From positions 296,884 through 317,471 of the forward strand of contig BMAT01008175.1 of NCBI GenBank assembly GCA_019649035.1: a DNA stretch of 20,588 nucleotides. Reading direction: 5' to 3'. Shown piece by piece: positions 16,001 through 20,588 of the stretch. The DNA comes from Elysia marginata (Eukaryota > Mollusca > Gastropoda > Plakobranchidae). The notes beneath the pieces were generated by a model that was not told the DNA's origin, did no database searches, and saw only the letters and a list, made by a program, of their open reading frames with translations. The position numbers were made by a program, and so were the translations under genes. Numbering within the stretch: the first letter of the stretch is position 1; each line of letters begins with the position of its first letter.

Positions 16001-17307
16001 AGTCCAACATTTTTTGTCACAGCTCTTTTTATCAACATTTTGTGTCCTCAGACGTACTTTATCTTAATATTACTGTAGCATTTTCATAAAAACAGAACTG
16101 CTGGTACTTAGAAAGGCGACTCAAATCTTGAAAAGACCAAAAGTATTTACGATCTAAACATTTAAGTTTCATCCGTTTCTATATTTGAAGCTGATGGAGA
16201 TGAAAGTTGACAGTAAAATTCATTTACATTAACAACTTTTACAGACAAGAACACCCAATCTCCACTGCGAATGAGATGGAGGCTATTTTAGTCACAGCAT
16301 GATACCAGACATATCCTTAAGAATTTCATTAAAAATTACAAACTGCCTAGAGCTTTGCTTTCATCCACTAAGATCTTATTGTTGAACCGCGATTTGGTTT
16401 TCAACCGTTTTGGCCATAGGGCAATTTCCTTTCGAAAAAATTTATATATTTGGAAAAATCCTTCAGAGGAAGTAAATGTGTCTCTTTAAGTTCATATTTT
16501 AAACAGAATTTTCAACACTTAGGCCGTCTTTTTGTAAACCAAGTTTTACAAGTCTTCAAAATCGTTCAGAAGTGAATTTAGATTTGAGATTTTTCCTTTT
16601 CTTTATGATATAATGTATTTATAGCGCAACGAAACCCTCTCATATTTTATTGAAACAAGCGCCTAAATACACTATGAACATCATTCATTACTTAAGGGGT
16701 TACACTATGAACATCATTCATTACTTAAGGGGTTGATGGAACAAACTATTTCTAGGCTTGCAGATTGTGTTGGTTAGTAAACGTGCGTGTGCCAGTTTGA
16801 CATGTACTGTAAAATACTTGAAGTTCAATACAAAAAATTAAAACAAAGAAAAATGGCCATGTTTTTTCGCATATATTCAGTCATTTGAATTGGCATATAT
16901 AGCAATATGAAAGTATAGACATGTTTTTTGTTGAGATACAAAAAAAAAAAAAAACAACTCACAAACAAAAAAAACAAAAAAACTAAAAACTTCTGTTCAA
17001 ATATTGATTTGGCTTCGGGTGAACTATGATGTTACTAGTAAGAGTCATGTGTTGATTTTCGCATCTTGAAGTAAGGTAAGTAAAATTTTATACTGAGTCG
17101 TGAAAATTGCTATTTGATTCAAGCTTAGCATGACGACATAATGCTCAAATAATTACCTTTAGCCAGGAGAAGCGAGGCAGGCCAAAAGCGTAGCCGTCAG
17201 AGCCGAAACCCTTTCCGGCAAACCTGACGTTGCAAGTGTCATCATATCTGGCAAGAGCGTACTCCAACAGTGGCATGTCATCCATGTAGACATCTATCTT
17301 CTCGCGC
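2653..17307 (-). CDS. NMDA-type ionotropic glutamate receptor subunit (GluN2/GluN3-like), 3' part, 8 exons
   Basis: This is a ligand-gated cation channel subunit of the plasma membrane. Joining 17307-17157, 15712-15577, 14565-14414, 11270-11145, 9053-8983, 5839-4372, 3239-3075 and 2736-2653 gives 2353 nt, or 783 residues plus TGA, with compatible phases at every junction. In order it encodes the C-terminal S2 ligand-binding lobe (1-95), M4 (about 96-117), a basic membrane-proximal tail (118-212), a long Ser/Pro-rich tail (213-701), and a coiled coil with a PDZ-like terminus (702-783). Recalled family landmarks are the Lys-Ile-Asp..Asp..Leu-Glu-Tyr segment with the ligand-binding Asp (D10), the S2 disulfide cysteines C25 and C79, and the Leu-Glu-His motif in M4. 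That motif resembles GluN2/GluN3 rather than GluN1. The post-M4 pattern looks more like GluN2, so I favour a GluN2-like subunit. The first codon here is split, so the 5' exons lie outside the window. Confidence 0.9.
2737..3074 (-). other. Intron 7 (between exons G and H)
   Basis: This 338-base AT-rich intron starts GTAATT and ends CCCAG, and is the shortest in the gene. Nothing else was recognised in it. Confidence 0.8.
3075..3239 (-). CDS. Exon G: distal tail with start of a predicted coiled coil
   Basis: The acceptor is CGCTTCAG|GATAAC and the donor CACGAG|GTAATT. The exon is 165 nt, 55 codons, phase 0 on both sides, matching exons F and H. It starts DNRVKSGLRTPSMSGHHSHL and ends in a charged helical segment: LSKEDVLILWKRSEFDLESR then Leu-His-Glu. 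Hydrophobic residues recur every three or four positions and continue into exon H, consistent with a coiled coil or amphipathic helix. The Arg-Thr-Pro-Ser and Ser-Gly-His-His parts are unremarkable. Symmetric phase allows in-frame skipping. Confidence 0.85.
3240..4371 (-). other. Intron 6 (between exons F and G)
   Basis: This 1132-base intron starts GTAGAA and ends CTTCAG. Its 5' end, in the sense direction, is dominated by the compound microsatellite at 3990-4350. The remainder is AT-rich with no recognised feature. Confidence 0.78.
3990..4350. repeat. Compound purine-rich microsatellite (GAA)n-(GA)n-(GACA)n-(GA)n
   Basis: On the plus strand, GAA units run from about 4003 to 4069 and GA units to about 4112. 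GACA/GACAAACA units follow to about 4200, then a mixed purine-rich stretch, and (GA)n from about 4307 to 4349. In the gene's sense direction this is a CU-rich tract lying just inside intron 6. The long Arg/Glu, Ser/Leu and Cys/Leu/Ser frames across it are repeat artefacts. Confidence 0.97.
4372..5839 (-). CDS. Exon F: large Ser/Pro-rich cytoplasmic tail exon
   Basis: The preferred acceptor is CCCTTCAG|CTACCA (5840) and the donor CTAAAG|GTAGAA (4372/4371), giving 1468 nt: one base plus 489 codons (fragment residues 213-701). An alternative acceptor, CATTCAG|TCCTTG, starts the exon at 5859. The segment has no cysteine-rich or membrane structure and looks disordered. It has an acidic start, then Asp/Glu blocks (about 289-309), many Ser-Pro and Thr-Pro pairs, and a four-tyrosine run (459-462). 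Basophilic kinase-type sites are Arg-Arg-Pro-Ser (Ser366), Arg-Asn-Asn-Ser (Ser649) and Arg-Arg-Ala-Ser (Ser675). A Tyr-His-Ser-Leu (605-608) fits the YxxPhi endocytosis motif. Position and composition match the GluN2 C-tail, but I recognise no specific homology. The frame stays open past the donor into a microsatellite. Confidence 0.87.
5840..8982 (-). other. Intron 5 (between exons E and F)
   Basis: This 3143-base intron (preferred borders) contains a GA microsatellite (8622-8810), an 11-base G run (7696-7706) and a 17-base A run (8047-8063). It also has two G+C-richer blocks, near 6340-6640 and 7260-7640, that I could not assign. No extra exon with both good splice sites and a matching phase was recognised, but a small one could be missed. 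Confidence 0.7.
8622..8810. repeat. (GA)n microsatellite, imperfect
   Basis: GAGA runs with GATA, GAAA and GACA interruptions. The core is at about 8672-8710, with a second run at about 8776-8806. It is purine-rich on the plus strand and lies inside intron 5. Confidence 0.96.
8983..9053 (-). CDS. Exon E: short basic tail exon with two possible donors
   Basis: The acceptor is a run of eight T followed by CAG|AGGATG. The preferred donor is GTAAG|GTAGGT (8983/8982), giving 71 nt; a second donor, ATATA|GTAAGG, lies 5 bases upstream (8988/8987) and gives 66 nt. The peptide is RMPTQKRVKTKAEVFQEITA followed by Asn-Ile(-Val). The Lys-Thr-Lys-Ala..Phe..Ile-Thr pattern recalls the basic C1 region of GluN1 (KKKATFRAIT), though this could be chance in so short a basic stretch. 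Coding status rests on phase agreement with both neighbours. Confidence 0.75.
10224..10377. repeat. Direct repeat copy 1 (about 150 bp)
   Basis: From CCATACACAATATAA to CATATGCCAATGA this segment is matched by 11615-11765 in the same orientation. By eye it is roughly 85-90% identical with a few indels. It is probably two copies of one dispersed element, or a local duplication. Confidence 0.88.
10563..10865. repeat. Minisatellite, 40/42-bp units with an 82-bp higher-order repeat
   Basis: CCTATTATGT recurs at 10602, 10642, 10684, 10724, 10766, 10808 and 10850, so spacings are 40, 42, 40, 42, 42 and 42. A decayed unit precedes the first. The 82-bp pair 10602-10683 and the next pair 10684-10765 differ by a single base as far as I can see. 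Confidence 0.95.
11145..11270 (-). CDS. Exon D: basic amphipathic post-M4 segment
   Basis: The acceptor is TGTGTTTAG|CGAGTA and the donor AAGAGG|GTGAGT. It is 126 nt, exactly 42 codons, phase 0 at both ends. It encodes RVFRVVRSERLYSQKQAAQE and a second Lys/Arg-rich helix ending LIQKNELQKR. Together with the end of exon C (Phe-Ile-Ser-Gln-Arg-Val-Phe-Arg) it resembles the Ser-Gln-Arg-Leu-x-Arg stretch after M4 of GluN3, and the post-M4 tails I recall from invertebrate GluN2. A calmodulin-, lipid- or cytoskeleton-binding role is possible but is inference. Being symmetric (0/0), the exon could be skipped without a frameshift. Confidence 0.9.
11398..11560 (-). repeat. tRNA-like, hairpin-bearing SINE-type element
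   Basis: The minus strand carries an A-box-like TAGCTCAGAGAGG (11540-11528) and a consensus B box GGTTCGAGCC (11422-11413), the internal promoter parts of RNA polymerase III genes. Between them lie two hairpins: TCGCCAC paired with GTGGCGA, and ACATGG paired with CCATGT. The A-to-B spacing is over 100 bases, and no intact cloverleaf forms around the B box, so this is not a normal tRNA. It is probably a SINE-like or other Pol III-derived repeat. Confidence 0.55.
11615..11765. repeat. Direct repeat copy 2 (about 150 bp)
   Basis: This is the partner of 10224-10377, same orientation, with exon D lying between the two copies. It begins about 55 bases from the tRNA-like element. Copy 1 has no such neighbour, so the tRNA-like part is not obligatorily linked to the repeat. 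Confidence 0.88.
11991..12324 (-). mobile_element. tRNA-derived SINE
   Basis: Read on the minus strand it starts GGGGCAGCGCGGCAGAGTGG. An A box, GGCAGAGTGGTTAG, is at 12314-12301 and a B box, GGATTCAATTCCC, at 12272-12260. After a tRNA-sized head comes an unrelated body of about 250 bases and an AT-rich tail made of ATTT/ATTA units (about 12010-11991). Head, body and A/T tail are the standard SINE layout. Only a weak 5-bp match (AGTAT) is seen at the two flanks, so the target duplication is uncertain. Near the tail is a hairpin with ACTGCC pairing to GGCGGT. Confidence 0.8.
12931..13019. repeat. (GTCT)n/(GTAT)n/(CT)n compound microsatellite
   Basis: Short GTCT and GTAT runs lead into an almost perfect CT run from about 12953 to 12996, then degenerate CT-rich sequence. 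It is pyrimidine-rich on the plus strand, inside intron 3. Confidence 0.96.
13890..14210. mobile_element. Foldback (MITE-like) element with long imperfect inverted repeat
   Basis: Arms at 13947-14003 and 14089-14143 are imperfect inverted repeats of about 56 bases, both beginning TTTCACAT when read inward and containing GACTCCGGA. Nested inside is a perfect 10-base inverted pair, TTTTACACGG (14015-14024) and CCGTGTAAAA (14032-14041). Another CCGTGTAAA lies outside the left arm near 13934. No transposase coding is present. Outer ends and any target duplication are uncertain, so the coordinates are approximate. Confidence 0.65.
14414..14565 (-). CDS. Exon C: transmembrane segment M4 and membrane-proximal basic tail
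   Basis: The acceptor is CTCCTCAAG|GTGGCC and the donor CAG|GTTGGT. The exon is 152 nt, entered in phase 1 and left in phase 0. It encodes a glycine-started hydrophobic stretch of about 22 residues (GGLFIILLSAVVLSVMFLIL) followed by Glu-His-Leu-Ala-Tyr-Lys-Tyr. This is the M4 helix and its cytoplasmic end; GluN2 has Glu-His-Leu-Phe-Tyr here and GluN3 Glu-His-Ile-Val-His. The segment after it is basic and aromatic (VPWLRRQPIESFWKRESFAF) and ends Ile-Ser-Gln. The donor has T at +3, which is less common than A or G but still functional in animals. Confidence 0.94.
14566..15576 (-). other. Intron 2 (between exons B and C)
   Basis: This 1011-base intron starts GTAAGG and ends CTCAAG. It is AT-rich. 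Reading frames at 15056-15358 on either strand show no protein features, and no repeat was recognised. Confidence 0.82.
15577..15712 (-). CDS. Exon B: end of S2 and the M4 linker
   Basis: The acceptor is ATTTTCAG|ATCCCG and the donor CACTG|GTAAGG. The exon is 136 nt: 45 codons plus one base of a glycine codon. It begins in phase 0, directly continuing exon A (..SWLK|IPMSNQIRRY..). It encodes the last helix of the S2 lobe, with Leu-Ala-Ala-Lys-Tyr-Leu in place of the GluN Leu..Lys/Leu-Trp-Leu motif. Cys79 follows, as the partner expected for Cys25. The rest (about 80-95) is the hydrophilic linker to M4. The neighbouring strand reads open for a while, but it lacks protein-like features. Confidence 0.92.
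15713..17156 (-). other. Intron 1 of the visible part (between exons A and B)
   Basis: This 1444-base intron starts GTAATT and ends TTTTCAG. It contains the perfect 33-bp tandem duplication at 16669-16734 and a 15-base A run at 16940-16954. Otherwise it is AT-rich with nothing recognised. Confidence 0.82.
16669..16734. repeat. Perfect 33-bp tandem duplication
   Basis: The unit beginning ACACTATGAACATCATTCAT and ending AAGGGGTT occurs twice, back to back and without mismatch. It sits next to a TATTTATAGCGC-type sequence that may be part of an old dispersed repeat. Confidence 0.97.
17157..17307 (-). CDS. Exon A: S2 ligand-binding lobe of the NMDA-type receptor
   Basis: The acceptor is a pyrimidine-containing stretch ending TTACAG at 17308, and the donor is AAAG|GTAATT at 17157/17156. 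The exon is 151 nt: one base completing a codon from the missing upstream exon, then 50 codons. The peptide starts REKIDVYMDDMPLLEY, which aligns with the GluN2 segment KLDAF.YDAAVLNY. D10 falls on the Asp that binds the amino group of the agonist. C25 matches the first cysteine of the conserved S2 disulfide. The peptide continues with GFGSDGYAFGLPRFSWLK, equivalent to the Tyr-Gly-Ile..Ser-Pro-Trp-Lys stretch of GluN subunits. It ends in phase 0. No other recognisable S2 or M3 exon was found to its right. Confidence 0.9.
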
Positions 17308-18716
17308 CTGTAAGGTCAGATAAATAGATAGATATAGTTAGATGAGTGGATTAAGAGATAACAAGATAAGTAATGGAGATGAGGGATTTAGAAATTATTA
17401 AGTTCAGGTTTTTGTATGTCACAGACCAAATAGTTCAAACTATTACATGGAACCTAGACGTGCAAAAACAAATCAAATGTTGAATTTTGGTGATTAAAAT
17501 ACCTTTCATAAAACATCATAATGGTCTCAGACAATGGGAATAACTCTTTTTCTTTGAATGCTAAAACGTTCCTTTTTCTTTTGATTTTATCTCTAATAAG
17601 GTTTAACTATACCCTTTAACATGTCACTTTTTATTTTATTTTGCCAACTGATAGCTTCGCGATGAAACAAAATTGAATTGTTAAATTACTAGTAATTTAT
17701 AAAACCGCGTATTATAAATATAAAAGTATATTAATCTGTAGGCATATGAAAACGTATGGGCCTTTTTTTAAAAAGGACAAAAATTGATGGTTACCAACTG
17801 CTATGATGATTATAATGTGTATATTATTCTCAGGTTGCAATTTTTGTGCGATGGCGATTTAAGGTCATTTTTTCAGGAACATTAATATTTCTCTATTTTA
17901 TAATTTTGCGTTATTACCAACAATTATAGAAACAATACTCAAGAAAACAACTGCTCTAAACACTCTATAGATACTCTTTTATTATCTCCGCAATCAAAAT
18001 TATTTTGCATAAATTTCTATACTTTTTAAGCCAAAAAAGTGCAGATTTTGTATTGTTGAATTTTTTATTTGCATGATGTCAGCTTTATTGTTTATTTTCT
18101 AACAGCACTAACTGCAATGTTTATTAGGTTTAAGCTCCATCGTGACAGAAAAAAAACAATAAAAAATGAAAAAAAAATGCTCAACATATGCAAACATTGA
18201 AAAAAAAATCAAAGTAAGGGTATAAAGTTCAATTGAAAAAACAATATAAAGAAATAAAGTCATACTAGGTTTAAATGAATGACATTTTATATCGTCTTAA
18301 GGATCGCCAGACCTCAAATGCACCTACAAAACCACCTATTTTTCAAAACGATGTTTAACATACCTTCGTTAACCTTAAATATTCAGCATTTATCGGACCA
18401 CAAATGATTCCCGACTGAAATTATTTCATGTACCTGTTCTATTTTTTTTAACACCATTCCCTCTCATAAGGCCTACAATCTGCATCTCAATCTCACCTTA
18501 GGTCATAGAAGATGCGAAGCTTCAAATTAGATTAAGCATAACTTGCCGAAAATGTTCAACTTACATGAGTTCTAATACATTTCTTTGATATTAACATCAT
18601 ATTACCTGTTCGTTTTTTTTTTTAACGGAGTGACATTATATACTTTCTAACTTTGCGTGTAACTTATTTAATTGAAAGTCAGATCAGTTTTTCTTTCTTC
18701 GTTCCTCAATACCACG

Positions 18717-18741
18717 TCTCTCTCTCTCTCTCTCTCCCTCC

Positions 18742-18791
<50 letters not shown>

Positions 18792-18802
18792 TCTCTTCTC
18801 TC
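18717..18802. repeat. (CT)n microsatellite
   Basis: Nearly uninterrupted CT units on the plus strand with a few CCCT and TTCT interruptions. The Ser/Leu-rich frame starting nearby is an artefact. Confidence 0.97.
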
Positions 18803-19454
18803 ACTGCTGCTTCTATATTCTTATAATTATCCCTTTCTCCATTTACAGCTCCTCCTTTTTCCTCAATCAACGTTTTCTAAAAAAAAAACAACTCTATCCC
18901 TCCTGATAGTTTTATTGGTCTCCTCTATTTTCGTTCAATTAATCTTTCATAACTTCAATCATTTTAAGCTCACTCTATCAATATCAGAATATTTTCATAA
19001 AATTCAAAGCAGTTAGTTTAATGAATAAATGGACGCCACCTAATTCAATTCTTGAAGGATTTAGGCTAGGAAAAAATTACCACTTCTCGCTCCTGTGTGC
19101 TGTCAATATGTATGAGTGCAAATAATTATTGACCGGAGCTCTGAGCAGGTCGGCATGCCTCTCTACTCTAGATATAATTTATACTAAACCCCAGAGGAAA
19201 CCCAAGAACATCACCGATATTGCTTTTCCCAATAGTAAGATCGGCAGCTGCAACTTAAAAGGCGTTGCCCCAAGCGTATATGGTTAGAGTGAAGTTGAAT
19301 TTCCAAAGCTTGAGTACTGTTAATCAGAGCTATATGTCATCTCAGACAATTTTAGTAGTGTAATGGTTGGCTAACATAATGTCTGTTTTGTACTATATAT
19401 TTATGTTTCAAGTTCATCGGGGTTATAAAAACATCGGTAGTTTCAGTATGGCTT

Positions 19455-19690
19455 ACAAATATGTGGCCTCTTGATTAAGTGCTTAACACTCGGCTTTTGG
19501 GTCAAGAGGTGCAGGGTTCAAACCTTGGTTTTTAAGGTTGACGTTTACTCCTTGGCGAATAAAGGTTTTCACATATCCTCACCTCCTAAGACGTTGTACG
19601 GGAACCCGGCGAAATGCAGCGAAAGACCTTGTCGGTATGAAATGCGTCGATTTAGCTTGCTGCTTGTCTGTGGGTTCGGAAGCTAAATAA
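19455..19690 (+). mobile_element. tRNA-derived SINE-like element, degenerate
   Basis: The plus strand reads TGGCCTCTTGATTAAGTGC, resembling a decayed A box and D arm. About 45 bases later a near-consensus B box, GGTTCAAACC, lies at 19515-19524. The following 150 bases are not tRNA-like but have higher G+C than the surroundings. The spacing is tRNA-like, yet a full cloverleaf is not evident. A SINE head plus body is the best reading; ends are approximate. Confidence 0.5.
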
Positions 19691-20588
19691 TTGGTATTTT
19701 AGGAAAACCGTATTAAGCACTTAAACCATTTTAAAGAATTTAGGCTGGTATAAAAACACTGCTTTTATTTCAAACGACTTTAGTACGGCAATATCATTGC
19801 AGAAGGTAAACTTCGTCTTTACAGACCTAGGAAGGCAAACTTTAAGTCAACAAATAACATCGGATGACGTCTAGGTGCCAAACTGATCGACCCAGGAAAC
19901 CAAAACAGTAGGATTTTTTTTATTGAAGACACAGCTTCTAATAATAATGCTTCTTAGTCCTATATTATCTATAGAACGATAACTTTTCTTTATTGAAGGC
20001 CTTACAGCTTTTCGATCGGACACGTAATGACACAGGCAGAAAGTTTTTGATTAGTGATCAACCATCTCAAGGCACTTTACATGGCTTACCGGATAGATTT
20101 TTACAACCGCTCATACCTTCCGAGCTCACATAGAAGTAGTATTTAAACAACGGGGCACGCTGGCATATGGACACAATCTTTCACTACCAGTACCTATAGC
20201 CAGGAACTCAGTTATTGCTTGAATGAAAAGGGTAGATGTGTGTAAAGAGCATTTCCGAAGCTGCATAAAAAAACTTAGACTAGTCCAGCCAGGGTTAAAC
20301 CAAAAAACCTACTTCAATCACACGTAAATAAAAAAAATTAGGGGTTGATTTTTTATGATCACCTTTGAATGGACTATCACGCTCGGTTTTAACTAGTTTC
20401 TTTTTCTTTTGGCATGATTCAGGATTATTTTGTTTAATTCTAGCCTCAGAATATTCTGACCCATAGCTTTAACAGTTTACATTTCGATTTCATACACATT
20501 TGAATAGGATCACAGAAAAGATTCCACCCATTTTACTAGTCTTATAAGGTTTTCTCACTACCGAAACGAAATCGGAGATTTGTGTTTT

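Larger units (their letters stand above)
17308..20588. other. Upstream intron, no further receptor exon recognised
   Basis: Exon A starts with a split codon, so an upstream exon must exist. I searched by eye for the M3 motif (Ser-Tyr-Thr-Ala-Asn-Leu-Ala-Ala-Phe) and the S2 start on the minus strand and found neither. The stretch is AT-rich and contains a CT microsatellite (18717-18802) and a tRNA-derived SINE-like copy (19455-19690). From 19.7 kb to the end I see nothing assignable. Confidence 0.6.

Noticed and set aside
18672-19016. 114-codon Ser/Leu-rich plus-strand frame
   Set aside because: Its core is the CT microsatellite and the remainder is AT-rich non-coding sequence.
20100-20240. 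Open minus-strand frame as the missing upstream receptor exon
   Set aside because: The peptide does not resemble S2 or M3 of any glutamate receptor and no phase-compatible donor was found.
1-20588. CRISPR array, bacterial operon or phage features
   Set aside because: Intron-exon structure, microsatellites and SINEs show animal nuclear DNA. The tandem repeats lack unique spacers.

Overview
The window is animal genomic DNA: AT-rich, intron-rich, full of microsatellites, and carrying tRNA-derived SINE-like repeats and a foldback element. It holds one confidently recognisable gene. This is the 3' part of an NMDA-type ionotropic glutamate receptor subunit, encoded on the minus strand and running from about 17.3 kb down to 2.65 kb. 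The host is probably an invertebrate. The repeat style suggests a cnidarian or lophotrochozoan, but I cannot fix the taxon from sequence alone.

Eight coding exons (called A to H in sense order) can be assembled with AG/GT borders and matching phases at all seven junctions: 17307-17157, 15712-15577, 14565-14414, 11270-11145, 9053-8983, 5839-4372, 3239-3075 and 2736-2653. Together they give 783 residues ending at a TGA. Exons A and B encode the last part of the S2 ligand-binding lobe, with the ligand-contacting Asp and both conserved disulfide cysteines. Exon C encodes transmembrane segment M4 and the membrane-proximal basic segment. Exons D and E encode a basic, helical membrane-proximal tail. 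Exon F is a 1.47-kb exon for a disordered Ser/Pro-rich cytoplasmic tail. Exons G and H encode a predicted coiled coil and a C-terminus ending Thr-Glu-Asp-Val, a plausible PDZ ligand. The upstream exons (amino-terminal domain, S1, M1 to M3) are not seen and should lie beyond the right edge.

The introns hold most of the other content. Intron 6 has a compound GAA/GA/GACA microsatellite starting about 20 bases past the exon F donor, and the reading frame stays open through it. Intron 5 has a GA tract. Intron 4 has a 40/42-bp minisatellite with an 82-bp higher-order unit. Intron 3 has a tRNA-like hairpin element, a tRNA-derived SINE, a CT tract and a foldback (MITE-like) element. A pair of direct repeats of about 150 bp flanks exon D. 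Intron 1 has a perfect 33-bp tandem duplication. To the right of exon A lie a CT tract and another tRNA-derived SINE-like copy. To the left of the gene are an unassigned cysteine-rich candidate exon at 1716-1876 and a GTA repeat near the left edge.

All gene calls were made by eye from translation, splice signals and recalled family motifs. No alignment or database search was run.
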